Assembly (NCBI GenBank): GCA_031555955.1
Contig: JAVBTY010000033.1
Coordinates: 1-64,000 of the forward strand
Source: Azoarcus sp031555955
GTDB taxonomy: Bacteria; Pseudomonadota; Gammaproteobacteria; Burkholderiales; Rhodocyclaceae
Direction of reading: 5' to 3'
Length of the DNA stretch: 64,000 nt
Under the pieces are notes generated by a model. That model saw only the letters and a program-made list of their open reading frames with translations. It did not search any database and had not been told where the DNA came from. Below are positions 34,298 to 43,876 of this stretch, in pieces; the first letter of the stretch is position 1, and each line of letters starts with the position of its first letter. The position numbers were made by a program, and so were the translations under genes.

Positions 34298-37200
34298 ATG
34301 ATTTCCCCCGACAGCTACACAGAATCCGACGTTATCGCCTGGCTGGGCCACCACGAGGTCATCAAGGGGCGGGTCTGCCTGCCTGCGGTGTCCGGTCTCG
34401 AATGCCATGGCGACACCCTGTTCGCCCGCGTGCGCGGCACGCGCAGCACGCCCTACACGGTCAACATCCAGATGCGCGAGGAGCTGCGGCGCGGGCGGAT
34501 TCTGCTGTCCCACTGCTCCTGCCCCGTTGGCGGCGACTGCAAGCACGTCGCCGCCACCCTGCTGGCCTGGCTGGCGCAGCGCGACGACGAACAGCACCCG
34601 CGCGCCCAGGTGCTGGCATGGATCGAAACCCTGCGCGGCCTCAGCGCTCCCGCACGCGCAAAAGCTCCGGTCACGCACGGCCTGCGCTATCTCATCCGCC
34701 ACGAAGCGCAGGGACAGCACTACACCGTGGCCTGCTTCAAGGTCCGCCTCGACCGCCAGGGGAAAATCCGTGAAGCGCAGCAGTGGAACAGCATCGAGCG
34801 CGCGCTCGAAACACCCCCGGCTTTCATCACCGAGGCAGACTCCGACATCCTGCGCCTGTTGTGGGCCCACCGGGCGCGCGGCGTCTTTCAACCTCCGCAC
34901 GCCCTGCCGCTGGCCGGGAAAAACACTCCGGCGCTGCTCGAACAGCTCGCCGCCAGCGGACGCGCCCATTTAGACGATCTGGCCGCGCCCGCGCTAACGT
35001 CTGGCGCGGCGCGCCCGGGGCGTTTCGAATGGCGCACGCTCGCCAATGGCCGCCGCGCCCCCGCGCTGCGCCTGACTCCCGCCGCCGATCTGGTGCTGCC
35101 CGTGCTGCCGCCGTGGTACGTGGATGGAAAAACGCACGAAGCCGGACCGGTAACGCTGGCGGGGCAGGACGAACAGATCGTCCACCTGCTGCAGCTGCCG
35201 CCCCTGAACGCGGCGGAAACCGAACTGGTCGCCACCACCCTCGCCGAACTGGCCCCGGCCCTGCCCACGCCTCTGGCCGCCGATACGGCCACAGCGCGCA
35301 TCGAGGGCCCGCCCGCGCTGGTGCTGAAACTGGACACCCTGCCCGTGCACGCCGTCCACTACCGCGACTATCCGCGTTACGGCGTCAGCGAATTCGATTA
35401 CGCCACGCTGGGCTTCCGTTATGGCCCGCTGACCATCGACGCCCACAATCCTTCCGCATTCCATACCCTTGAAGATGGCGCCAGCGTGCGCGTGGAACGC
35501 GATGCGCAGGCCGAGGAAGCCGCCGCGCGCCGCCTGGCGCGCACCGGTTTCACCAGGGTTCCCGCCAGCCGCATCCAGACCGGATACGGCAGCGCGCCGG
35601 ATTCCATGCTCGGGCTCTCCAGCGAAGAGGCCTGGCCGCGCTTTGCCATGGAAGGCGCCGACGCCTTGCGCGCCGAAGGCTGGTTCGTCGAAGCCCCCGC
35701 CGACTTCCGCCATCACGCCGTCGATGTCGATGCCGTGGTGCTCGACGTGGATGAAGAATACGGCGGCAGCGACAACCCCAACGGCTGGCTTGACGTAACC
35801 CCCGGTATCGAGGTGGCGGGCCGTCCGCTGGCGCTCGCGCCGTTGCTGGTCGAGCTGTTCGCGCGCGATTCGCGTTGGCTGTCGGGGGATCTCGAACGCA
35901 TCGACGATGCCGAACTGATTCTTTTGCGCCACGAGGAATTCGGCCGTCTGCGCATTGCCGCGGCCCGTCTCAAACCGCTGGTGCGCGCGCTCGTCGATCT
36001 GTTTGATGGGCCCACCGGCAACACCCTGCGCGTGTCGCCGCTCGACGCCACACGCCTGGCCGACCTCGGCCTGCCCGGCCGCGGCGGTGAAACCCTGGCC
36101 GCGCTAGCCGCGCGTCTGCGCAATATCGGCAGCATCGCCACCATTGCCCAGCCCAAGGGCTTTCGCGCCGAACTGCGGCCCTATCAGCTCGAAGGGCTGG
36201 CGTGGCTGCAGCACCTCGTGCGCCACAATCTCGCCGGCATCCTCGCCGACGACATGGGGCTGGGCAAGACGGCGCAGACACTGGCCCATCTGCTCACGGA
36301 AAAAAATGCAAAGCGCCTCGACGCGCCCGCGTTGGTGGTGCTGCCCACATCGCTGGTGTTCAACTGGCAGGCGGAGGCCGAACGTTTTGCGCCGACGTTG
36401 AAAGTGGTCAGCCTGCGCGGCGTCGACCGCCACGCACGTTTCGACGAACTCGACGGTTGCGACATCGCCCTTACCACCTACCCGTTGCTGTGGCGCGACG
36501 CCGAAGCCTTGCAGGCGCGGCAATGGAGCCTGTTGATCCTGGACGAAGCGCAAACGGTGAAGAACGTTGCCAGCAAGGGCGCGCAGGTTATCCGCGGACT
36601 ACGCGCGCGGCATCGGCTCGGCCTTACTGGCACGCCGTTGGAAAACCACTTGGGCGAGTTGTGGGCGCAGTTCGATTTTCTGCTGCCCGGCTTTCTCGGC
36701 AGCCAGCAAAGCTTTACCCGCACCTGGCGCACGCCGATCGAGAAGAACGGCGATATGGTCCGCCGCGATCTGCTGGCGGCGCGGCTCAAGCCCTTCATCC
36801 TGCGCCGGCGCAAGGAGGATGTGGCGAAGGAACTGCCGCCAAAGACCACCATCGTGCGCAGCGTCAGTCTGGATGGCGGCCAGCGCGATCTGTACGAAAC
36901 CGTGCGCGCGGCGATGGATGACCGCATCCGCTACGAAATCGCTTCCAAAGGCTATGGCCGCAGCCGCATCGTCATTCTCGACGCGCTGCTCAAGCTGCGC
37001 CAGGTGTGCTGCGATCCGCGCCTGCTGAAAACACCCGCGGCGGCAAAGGTCAAGGAACGCGCCAAGCTCGATCTGCTGATGGACATGCTGCCGGAGCTGA
37101 TCGACGAAGGCCGGCGCATTCTGGTGTTCTCACAGTTCACCCAGATGCTGGCGCTGATCGCCGCCGAACTGGACCGCGCAAAAATTGGCTGGGTCAGTCT

Positions 37201-37576
37201 GACCGGCGACACCTACGACCGCCGCGCGCCGGTGGAGGATTTCCAGAAAGGCCGCGCGCCGGTGTTTCTCATCAGCCTCAAGGCCGGCGGCGTCGGCCTC
37301 AACCTGACCGCCGCCGATACCGTGATCCACTACGATCCGTGGTGGAACCCCGCCGCCGAAAACCAGGCCACCGACCGCGCGCACCGCATCGGCCAGGACA
37401 AGCCGGTATTCGTGTTCAAGCTCATCTGCGCCGGCAGCATCGAGGAGCGCATCCTCGCGCTGCAGGAGCGCAAGGCCGCACTGGCCGCGGGTATTCTGTC
37501 GGAGGATGCGGACGCGCTGGCCAAATTCGGCGAGGCCGACATCGCCGCGCTGCTCGCGCCCTTGTCGCCGGGCTGA
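34298..37576 (+). CDS. SWIM zinc-finger SNF2-family helicase
   Basis: A 1092-residue DNA translocase-like protein. A SWIM zinc finger (LSHCSCPVGGDCKHVAATLL, near residue 70-85) is followed by a long variable region to about 600. The SNF2 ATPase comes next: Walker A DDMGLGKTAQTLA, the DEAQ box in LLILDEAQTVKN, LTGTPLENHLGELW. The helicase C domain ends with GGVGLNLTAADTVIHYDPWWNPAAENQATDRAHRIGQ. Such bacterial SWIM-SNF2 proteins are of unknown cellular role, perhaps in transcription or chromosome upkeep. The frame is open upstream of 34298 but that part is proline- and arginine-rich shadow; the internal ATG is preferred. Confidence 0.9.
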   Translation: MISPDSYTESDVIAWLGHHEVIKGRVCLPAVSGLECHGDTLFARVRGTRSTPYTVNIQMREELRRGRILLSHCSCPVGGDCKHVAATLLAWLAQRDDEQHPRAQVLAWIETLRGLSAPARAKAPVTHGLRYLIRHEAQGQHYTVACFKVRLDRQGKIREAQQWNSIERALETPPAFITEADSDILRLLWAHRARGVFQPPHALPLAGKNTPALLEQLAASGRAHLDDLAAPALTSGAARPGRFEWRTLANGRRAPALRLTPAADLVLPVLPPWYVDGKTHEAGPVTLAGQDEQIVHLLQLPPLNAAETELVATTLAELAPALPTPLAADTATARIEGPPALVLKLDTLPVHAVHYRDYPRYGVSEFDYATLGFRYGPLTIDAHNPSAFHTLEDGASVRVERDAQAEEAAARRLARTGFTRVPASRIQTGYGSAPDSMLGLSSEEAWPRFAMEGADALRAEGWFVEAPADFRHHAVDVDAVVLDVDEEYGGSDNPNGWLDVTPGIEVAGRPLALAPLLVELFARDSRWLSGDLERIDDAELILLRHEEFGRLRIAAARLKPLVRALVDLFDGPTGNTLRVSPLDATRLADLGLPGRGGETLAALAARLRNIGSIATIAQPKGFRAELRPYQLEGLAWLQHLVRHNLAGILADDMGLGKTAQTLAHLLTEKNAKRLDAPALVVLPTSLVFNWQAEAERFAPTLKVVSLRGVDRHARFDELDGCDIALTTYPLLWRDAEALQARQWSLLILDEAQTVKNVASKGAQVIRGLRARHRLGLTGTPLENHLGELWAQFDFLLPGFLGSQQSFTRTWRTPIEKNGDMVRRDLLAARLKPFILRRRKEDVAKELPPKTTIVRSVSLDGGQRDLYETVRAAMDDRIRYEIASKGYGRSRIVILDALLKLRQVCCDPRLLKTPAAAKVKERAKLDLLMDMLPELIDEGRRILVFSQFTQMLALIAAELDRAKIGWVSLTGDTYDRRAPVEDFQKGRAPVFLISLKAGGVGLNLTAADTVIHYDPWWNPAAENQATDRAHRIGQDKPVFVFKLICAGSIEERILALQERKAALAAGILSEDADALAKFGEADIAALLAPLSPG

Positions 37577-37615
37577 AAGGACCGGCGGCAGCGGCGCGCC
37601 ATCAGCAGGCCGTGT

Positions 37616-38293
37616 TCAGCGCCCCGCCCCGGGAGCCGCTTCGGCGACGAAAATTTCCACCCGGCGGTTCATCGCCCGGCCCGCCAGGGTGGCGTTATCC
37701 GCCACCGGTTGATGCGAACCGCGCCCGTCAATGCCGATCCGCCCCGCCGCTACCCCCCGCGCGACCAGATAATCGCGGGTTGCGGCGGCGCGGTTGACCG
37801 ACAGCGGATTGTTGATCGCATCGCTGCCCGTGCTGTCGGTATGGCCGACGATATTCACCGTCGTCACCGCGTGCTGGTTCAGGCTCGTGGCAAAGCGGTC
37901 GAGAATCGGCTGCAGGTTGGGCTTGATGTCGTAGCGACCGGTATCGAAGGAAATATCACTCGGGATATCCAGCTTCAGCTGGTTGTCGGCAGTCTGCGAC
38001 ACCGATACGCCGGTCCCCTGCGTGGCCTGCTCCATCGCCGCCTTCTGCTCCTGCATATGCTTCGACCACAGATAACCGCCGCCCGCGCCAATAATCGCCC
38101 CCACCGCCGCGCCGGTGGAGGTGCTGCGGCCCTTGTTGCCGCCCGCCGTGGCCCGCCCGATAACGGCCCCGGCCACCGCGCCGATGGCCGCGCCCGTGCC
38201 GGTATCGCGCTGCGTTTCATCCATGCTGGCGCAGCCGTACAGGCCGCTTGCGGCCAGCGCGATGGAAAGCAGTGTAACGATCATTTTTTTCAT
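37616..38293 (-). CDS. OmpA-family lipoprotein with glycine zipper
   Basis: A 225-residue predicted outer-membrane lipoprotein. A signal peptide ends in the lipobox LYGC. Two glycine-zipper segments follow (AAIGAVAGAVIGRATAGG and AAVGAIIGAGGGYLW), then a C-terminal OmpA domain that binds peptidoglycan (NIVGHTDSTGSDAINNPLSVNRA and GRAMNRRVEIFV). This is the YiaD type. GAGG lies about 9 bases before ATG at 38293. It converges on the SNF2 gene with a 39-base gap. Confidence 0.9.
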   Translation of the reverse strand: MKKMIVTLLSIALAASGLYGCASMDETQRDTGTGAAIGAVAGAVIGRATAGGNKGRSTSTGAAVGAIIGAGGGYLWSKHMQEQKAAMEQATQGTGVSVSQTADNQLKLDIPSDISFDTGRYDIKPNLQPILDRFATSLNQHAVTTVNIVGHTDSTGSDAINNPLSVNRAAATRDYLVARGVAAGRIGIDGRGSHQPVADNATLAGRAMNRRVEIFVAEAAPGAGR

Positions 38294-38457
38294 GGTTTTT
38301 AACCTCTTTGCGTTGAATGCGCGATGTGCGTTCGCAATCTGCCTGCATCCTCGTGGAAACGGCGTCACGCCGGAATATGCCAGATCAGGACAGCCCATTC
38401 TGGCACGCGTTCCCGGCCATCACTCCGGCGACATGCAACAAAACCTGACAGACCCCT

Positions 38458-38841
38458 TCAGCCGCGCGCGGCATTGAACAGCGTATAGCCCGCCCAGGTC
38501 AGCGCCAGGGAACCGGACACATGCAGCCCCACATACACGCCCAGCCAACCCCACGCGCCGCGCTGGAGCAAATGAAACGCCTCCGCCGAAAAGGTGGAAA
38601 ACGTCGTCAGTCCCCCAAGAAATCCCGTCGTCAGCAGCAGCTGCATGGCCGGAGGGATGGCCGGCCAGCCATGCACGACGCCAAGCACAACGCCCATCAG
38701 CAGGCCGCCAAGCCAGTTCGCCGCCAGCGTTCCCAGCGGCAGCAACGGAAACGCCGCATTGAGCAGCACGCCCAGCCCCCAGCGCAGCCAGGCGCCGCAG
38801 GCAGCGCCCGCGCCAACGGCAAGGAAAGCAGGCAGGTTCAT
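38458..38841 (-). CDS. crcB: Fluoride channel CrcB/FluC
   Basis: This small membrane protein of 127 residues has four predicted helices and forms dimeric fluoride channels in studied homologues. Typical elements are GACGAWLRWGLG, LPLGTLAANWLGGLLMGV with the conserved asparagine, and TTGFLGGLTTFSTFSAE with the phenylalanine box. GGAG stands 7 bases before ATG at 38841. No fluoride riboswitch could be recognised upstream. Confidence 0.93.
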   Translation of the reverse strand: MNLPAFLAVGAGAACGAWLRWGLGVLLNAAFPLLPLGTLAANWLGGLLMGVVLGVVHGWPAIPPAMQLLLTTGFLGGLTTFSTFSAEAFHLLQRGAWGWLGVYVGLHVSGSLALTWAGYTLFNAARG

Positions 38842-39169
38842 CGTGACTCCTTTGGCGTGCATAAAAGCGGAATAATGCACATGGCTGAAAGGATATGCCC
38901 CTGTATGATCGCTTTGTCGCCGCGTCAGGAATTTCCCTCCCCGCGGGGAAAACGGCATGAAACGGTGCAACGGACGCTCCAGCCCCTCGCGAGCAGAACA
39001 CAAAAGAAGAGAAGGGCCACCCGGAAACAGCGGGCTCCCGCGCACAGGAAAACATTTTCAACCTCCCGATGAATTCCCTTATGGCAAAACCGCCTCGTCT
39101 TCGCCAGAATCTTGAACTGGTGGAGCCAGAAATAATGTTTATCCCGCTCCCGGGCAAAGAGACCTTTAC
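38842..39169. other. Divergent gap between crcB and the first PAS gene
   Basis: This 328-base stretch separates two divergent genes and should hold promoters for both. A weak candidate for the PAS gene is TTGAAC near 39112 with TAATGT 15 bases downstream, but the spacing is poor. No RNA gene, riboswitch or convincing small protein was seen. Confidence 0.5.
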
Positions 39170-39973
39170 ATGATGGAAGCAGGCAACCCCGCCTTGCATG
39201 AGCTGCGCCAGCTTCACGCGCTCATCGAAAACAACACCGACTGGATCTGGGAAATCGATTCCGAGGCCAGGTTCGTCTACTCCTCCGTCAAAGGCTCCCA
39301 GCTGCTGGGCTATGAGACCGGGCATATCCTGGGCCGCACGATTTATGACTTTATGCCCAACAGGGAGATTATCCGGCTCGCACCAGAAATCCAGGCGATA
39401 AAATCCGGGCAGAAACCCTGCAATGGCCTTGTCGTTCCCTTGCGCCGCTCGAACGGCACGCTCGCATTCGTCGAAACCAATGCCGTCCCGGTCATCGGGC
39501 CGGATGGCCACTACAGCGGCTACCGGGGCATCAGCCGGGATATTTCATCAGTATGGACACACTCCCATCTGCTTGGCGCGCTCTTCAACCTCGCCCCCGT
39601 TCTGCTTTGGGTCATCGACCGCGATATCCGCTACATCGCCATCAATGCAGCCCAGTCAGAACTGATAGACATATCGACCAAAGAGCTGATTGGCCAGCAG
39701 GTCAGCGGTACCAGACCTGAGCGCGCCGAACAGCTCCGGCACGATCTGGCGCTGGCCGACGCCGGACTGCCCATTCCAGACCGGGAAATTCCGTGGAAAG
39801 GCCGACACTTCCAGGTGTCCACCAATCCCATCCGGGACATGTCGGGCGTGGTGATCGCCCTGTCGGTGGCCTCGTCGGACATCACCGAACTCAAGCTCGC
39901 AGAACAGGCTCTGGCCGAGGCGCGCAGCCAGCTGGACCAGCTCACCGGACAAGCAGACGCGGACAGCCACTGA
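39170..39973 (+). CDS. Double-PAS protein, first tandem copy
   Basis: A 267-residue soluble protein made of two PAS domains (about residues 10-130 and 135-250) with a short helical tail and no catalytic or DNA-binding output domain. The first PAS begins NTDWIWEIDSEARFVYSS and ends GYRGISRDIS; the second reads LLWVIDRDIRYIAIN and ends VASSDITELKLAE. It is the same length as the next gene and aligns with it along the whole chain, so the two arose by duplication. It may act as a sensor or adaptor. ATG codons at 39170 and 39173 are adjacent. Confidence 0.82.
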   Translation: MMEAGNPALHELRQLHALIENNTDWIWEIDSEARFVYSSVKGSQLLGYETGHILGRTIYDFMPNREIIRLAPEIQAIKSGQKPCNGLVVPLRRSNGTLAFVETNAVPVIGPDGHYSGYRGISRDISSVWTHSHLLGALFNLAPVLLWVIDRDIRYIAINAAQSELIDISTKELIGQQVSGTRPERAEQLRHDLALADAGLPIPDREIPWKGRHFQVSTNPIRDMSGVVIALSVASSDITELKLAEQALAEARSQLDQLTGQADADSH

Positions 39974-40042
39974 ACAACACCCGCTACCCTGCCGGAGCGC
40001 TGGCAAAACCCACGTATCCGGCCGCAGAAACAGAGAACTCAC

Positions 40043-40846
40043 ATGGATGCAACCCGTATCGCAAACCAGCTGCAGCGGCTCCGCGGCCTCGTCGAATTCA
40101 ACGCGGACTGGATCTGGGAAGTGGACGACCAGATACGTTTCGTCTATTCATCCGCCAAAGGCGCCGAGTGGCTGGGTTATCCCCAGGAGCAGATCCTGGG
40201 GAAAAGCCCCTTTGATTTCATGCCGCATGAGGAAATCATCCGCGTCGCTGGCGCGTACCGGCAGTTCCAGGATGGCCGCAAACCCTTCCAGGGCCTTGTG
40301 AACCACCTGCTGCGCGCAGATGGCAGCGCCATGGCCTTTGAGACCAGCGCCGTGCCCGTTTTCGACGCTGGTGGCCATTTCAGGGGCTACCGCGGCATCA
40401 ACCGCGACATCACGCACATCTCGACACGCGTCTATCAGCTTGAGTCCCTCTACATTTCCGCCCCCTCCATCCTGTACGTGGTCGACCGCAACCTGCACTA
40501 TCTGGCGGTGAACAAGGCCATGGCCAGGGTCAACAACATGAGCATCGACGATCTGGTCGGCCGCTCTGTCCGTATCCTCCGCCCCGAGCGGGCCCGCGAG
40601 CTTGAAGACGATTTCGCCACAGCCGGTGCCGGGCTTCCGGTCCCGGACCGGGAATTCGAGTGGCAGGGCCACTATTACCATTCCTCGGCAACACCCCTGC
40701 GCGACGGGACGGGGAAAATCATCGCCCTCTCGATCGCCTTGACCGACGTCACCGAACGCAGGCAGACCCGCCTGGCGCTGGCGGAAGCCAACCGCCGCCT
40801 GGAGCGCTACCGGAACGCCTCTCCGCCAGAGCCTGACGAAAGCTAG
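40043..40846 (+). CDS. Double-PAS protein, second tandem copy
   Basis: A 267-residue paralogue of the preceding gene with two PAS domains and a C-terminal helix (RLALAEANRRLERYR). Shared landmarks are NADWIWEVDDQIRFVYSS, LGYPQEQILGKSPFDFMP, GYRGINRDIT, LYVVDRNLHYLAVN and LPVPDRE. The copies differ at many positions, so the duplication is not recent. The 69-base gap between them has no terminator, which suggests one transcript. The stop codon overlaps that of the convergent EamA gene (CTAG shared). No signalling partner can be named. Confidence 0.82.
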   Translation: MDATRIANQLQRLRGLVEFNADWIWEVDDQIRFVYSSAKGAEWLGYPQEQILGKSPFDFMPHEEIIRVAGAYRQFQDGRKPFQGLVNHLLRADGSAMAFETSAVPVFDAGGHFRGYRGINRDITHISTRVYQLESLYISAPSILYVVDRNLHYLAVNKAMARVNNMSIDDLVGRSVRILRPERARELEDDFATAGAGLPVPDREFEWQGHYYHSSATPLRDGTGKIIALSIALTDVTERRQTRLALAEANRRLERYRNASPPEPDES

Positions 40847-41754
40847 CGCTGCGCGCGCGCCATCACCAGCACACCGCTGACCACCATCGCGGTGCCCGCC
40901 AGCTGGGTGAGGCCGATATGCTCATCCAGCAGCAAAGCCCCCAGGAAAAGCGTAATCACCGGCCCCAGCGTTCCGGTCAGCGACACCGGCCCCGCTCCAA
41001 GACGGCGGATCGCCTCGGACACCATCCACACCGGCGCAACCGTGCTGAAAACCGCCATCGCCACGGACAGGCCATGAACCTGCCACGGCTGCGCCAGCGC
41101 TCCGGCCGGGCGCATGGCGAAGAACTGGGCCAGGCTGAAGGCGCAGGCGAAAATGCTCGCATACGCCGTGAGCCGCGCCGGCCCGATACGCCCGACAAGC
41201 TCGCCATTGGCCATCAGGTACAACGCGTAGCTCACCGCGCTGCCAAACACCAGCAGGCAGCCCGTCACGATCTCGGAAGTATCGCCCGCCACGCGCAGAT
41301 CATGCCCCACGGCAAAAGCGATGCCGGCATAGCACAGCGCCAGCGCCCACAACGTGCGTGATCTGACCGGCTTGCCGAGAAAAACGGCTGACAGCACGAT
41401 CACCAGCGTCGGGTAAAGAAACAGGATCAGCCGCTCCAGCGCGGCGGAAATATAGCCAAGACCGAGAAAATCGAGATAGCTGGAAAGGTAATAGCCCAGC
41501 ACCCCCAGCACGGCCAGCCACACCCAGTCGCGCGCCGTCAGCGCAATACTGGCGCGGCGACTCGCCACCGCCCCCATGACGATGAAAAACGGTAGCGAAA
41601 ACAGCATGCGCAACGCCAGCAGCGTTTCCGCGTCCACGCCAAACCGGTAGGCGAGCTTCACCAGAATCGCCTTGAAAGAAAAGCCTACCGCGCTTAACGC
41701 CGCAAACGTTAAACCAGTCACAGCGCTGCGTCGCTTTATTGTGTCTAATTCCAT
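40843..41754 (-). CDS. EamA/DMT-family transporter
   Basis: A 303-residue integral membrane protein with ten predicted helices in two EamA repeats (first repeat about 12-145, second about 155-295). Segments such as GLTFAALSAVGFSFKAILVKLAYRFG and VFSTVAPVWMVSEAIRRLGAGPVSLTGTLGPVITLFLGALLLDEHIG are typical of drug/metabolite transporter family members. The substrate is unknown. AAAGG stands about 8 bases before ATG at 41754. It is divergent from the DUF1631-like gene. Confidence 0.9.
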   Translation of the reverse strand: MELDTIKRRSAVTGLTFAALSAVGFSFKAILVKLAYRFGVDAETLLALRMLFSLPFFIVMGAVASRRASIALTARDWVWLAVLGVLGYYLSSYLDFLGLGYISAALERLILFLYPTLVIVLSAVFLGKPVRSRTLWALALCYAGIAFAVGHDLRVAGDTSEIVTGCLLVFGSAVSYALYLMANGELVGRIGPARLTAYASIFACAFSLAQFFAMRPAGALAQPWQVHGLSVAMAVFSTVAPVWMVSEAIRRLGAGPVSLTGTLGPVITLFLGALLLDEHIGLTQLAGTAMVVSGVLVMARAQR

Positions 41755-41875
41755 AAAGAATACCTTTCTGGAACAGCAGAAATCCAGCCCACAATTAAGC
41801 CACCGGAAACCCGGTCGTACAATGCTCATCATCAAAGAAGCTGCGCTGTTGCGGTCCGCAATCCAGGAGCACAGA

Positions 41876-43624
41876 ATGCGGCGCCACGCCCGGACCGCCA
41901 GCACCATGGCGGCCCTCCCTCCCGCCAGCCCCGTCCAGCTGGAGCAGACACCGGAGCTGACGGCCCGTTTCCGCCGCAAGCTGCTTGGAACGCTGAAAAA
42001 TTTCGCGCATTACTCGGGCCACGACCAGCCCGCCGAACTCAATGCCCTGCTCAAGGCCGCCGCCACCTGTCACGACGATCTTTCCAGCCCGGAAGGGCGG
42101 CGTGATTTCGCCCGGACACACGGAAAAATCCTTGAACTCTCGCCCGGTCTGACCGGACTCGCCCGCCGCCTGCGCGAACACTGCGCAGCCGAACTGCTGC
42201 AGCTGCGCACCGCTTATCCGGGTCTGCCAGGACAGCGCGACCCCGGCCCCGATCTGCTGCCCATCGGCCCCGAGGCCGTATGCTGCGGACTGCAGGCGCT
42301 CTGTGCTGCGGGAAATCTGCGCACCGACGAACGGATCGCGCTCATCGCCGCCGCCGCCAGCCGCCTCGCCCACCACCTGAACAAGCTGTACTGCTCGTTC
42401 AACCAGCTGATTGACGACGCCAGGCTGGCCGCTGAGTCTCTCCCGCTCCCGGCCTCCGCGGAAAGCGCGCTGGACTCCGGCGCCAGCGGCCCCGCGCCAC
42501 ATCTGCCGCCCGCACCGGGCAGCACGCCCGGCTGTCTGGAGCGGATGCTCGGCCATCTCGCCGCCCACGCCGACCTGCCCGCATTCGCCCGCGCGATCAT
42601 TGCAAACCTGCGGGCTCCACTGCTGCGGCTGGTCCAGAACGACCCCGGCACGCTGGCCGACGAAGAGAGCCCCGCCCGCCGCCTGCTTGAAGCGGTGGCC
42701 GGGTTCTCCGCCGGATTCATCGACAGCGAGCCGCCGCCCTCCAGCCTCGTCCGGCTCAACATTGTCCTGAAACCGCTACAGCGCCTGCCCGCCCCCGGCC
42801 CCGACCATTTCGACGCGGCGCGGGACCAGGTGGCGATCCTTGCCGAACAGACCACCACCGACGCCCTCAGCGAAGCCGCCCTGGCAACCGCGGAGCAGCT
42901 GGACCACCGCGCCCACGCCATCGCCGCTGCATCCGGCGCGCTGGAACGGCTGCTCGACGGCCATACCCCGCACGCCGTGCACACGTTCCTTGCCGAATGG
43001 TGGGCGCCAGTGCTCGCCCACGTGTTTCAGACACACGGCAACGGCCATCCGCAGTGGCAGGAGATGCTGGACGTGGCGGGCCAGCTCGTTGCCTCCGGCC
43101 GCCGTCCCGCCAGCGACGGCGAGCGGCTACAGCTGGCGGCCAGCCTGCCCGGCCTGATCCGGGCCATCCACGAAGGACTGGCGGCAACGGGGCTGGACGC
43201 CGCCGCACGCAACCGCGCCCTGCAACCGTGCATGGAAATGCATACCGCGCGCCTGTGCGGAAAGAAACTGCCCGCGACCGCCGCTCCGGCAGCCCCACAG
43301 CCAGTCGCAGCCACGGATGCGCCGCTGCTGCCCTGCCTGCACAGTCCGTCTTCCCGCCAGCTGCGGCGCGACACCCGCCAAAATCCGCTCTGGCTGAAAC
43401 CCGGCGATGTCATGGATATCCGCCTGCCAGACAGCGCGCCGGTACGCGCGCGCGCAGCCTGGATTGGCCCGCACGCCCGGGTGGCGCTATTCATCGACGC
43501 CAGCGGCAGGCGGGTATTCGCCGCCGAACTGGCTGCACTTGAAGCGCTGCTGCACAGCGGCGGGGCACGCCATCTCAACGGCCGCACCATCGTGACCACC
43601 GCCGTACGCCAGTCCAGCAACTAG
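41876..43624 (+). CDS. DUF1631-like protein
   Basis: A 582-residue alanine-rich soluble protein. Parts of it resemble the DUF1631 family: HAVHTFLAEWWAPVLAHVFQTHG, and near the end LKPGDVMDIRLPDSAPVRARAAWIGPHARVALFIDASGRRVF, a PilZ-like beta-barrel segment that DUF1631 proteins also carry. It is shorter than most members, so the assignment is tentative. ATG at 41876 is chosen because AGGAG stands 6 bases upstream; ATG at 41822 lacks a good ribosome site. It is followed by a terminator shared with fliE. Function is unknown. Confidence 0.6.
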   Translation: MRRHARTASTMAALPPASPVQLEQTPELTARFRRKLLGTLKNFAHYSGHDQPAELNALLKAAATCHDDLSSPEGRRDFARTHGKILELSPGLTGLARRLREHCAAELLQLRTAYPGLPGQRDPGPDLLPIGPEAVCCGLQALCAAGNLRTDERIALIAAAASRLAHHLNKLYCSFNQLIDDARLAAESLPLPASAESALDSGASGPAPHLPPAPGSTPGCLERMLGHLAAHADLPAFARAIIANLRAPLLRLVQNDPGTLADEESPARRLLEAVAGFSAGFIDSEPPPSSLVRLNIVLKPLQRLPAPGPDHFDAARDQVAILAEQTTTDALSEAALATAEQLDHRAHAIAAASGALERLLDGHTPHAVHTFLAEWWAPVLAHVFQTHGNGHPQWQEMLDVAGQLVASGRRPASDGERLQLAASLPGLIRAIHEGLAATGLDAAARNRALQPCMEMHTARLCGKKLPATAAPAAPQPVAATDAPLLPCLHSPSSRQLRRDTRQNPLWLKPGDVMDIRLPDSAPVRARAAWIGPHARVALFIDASGRRVFAAELAALEALLHSGGARHLNGRTIVTTAVRQSSN

Positions 43625-43809
43625 CCGGGAAGCGCCCGAACGACGGAGGCCGTCCGTCGTGCGATACCGCAGAGTCAGGCAGGCCTGAACATCCTGCGGC
43701 CTTGCAGGGCATCAATCCGAAGACAATCCTGAAACGCCGCAGACGCCCATTCGCGCGCGAACGCGGCAGCCTGTGGCGCCACCGCACAGTCATCCCGGTA
43801 CTCCAGAAA

Positions 43810-43844
43810 AAAAACAATGCCGCCTGATGGGCGGCATTGTTTTT
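43810..43844. terminator. Bidirectional terminator between the DUF1631-like gene and fliE
   Basis: An 11-bp perfect stem (43814-43824 with 43830-43840) and a 5-base loop carry an A tract on the left and a T tract on the right, so it can work in both directions. It lies between two convergent genes. Confidence 0.85.
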
Positions 43845-43876
43845 GCGGTATCACGCCACAAACAGCGCAGAACTGC

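Noticed and set aside
38842..38960. Fluoride riboswitch before crcB
   Set aside because: The expected conserved pseudoknot sequence could not be recognised in the leader; only a good ribosome site is visible.
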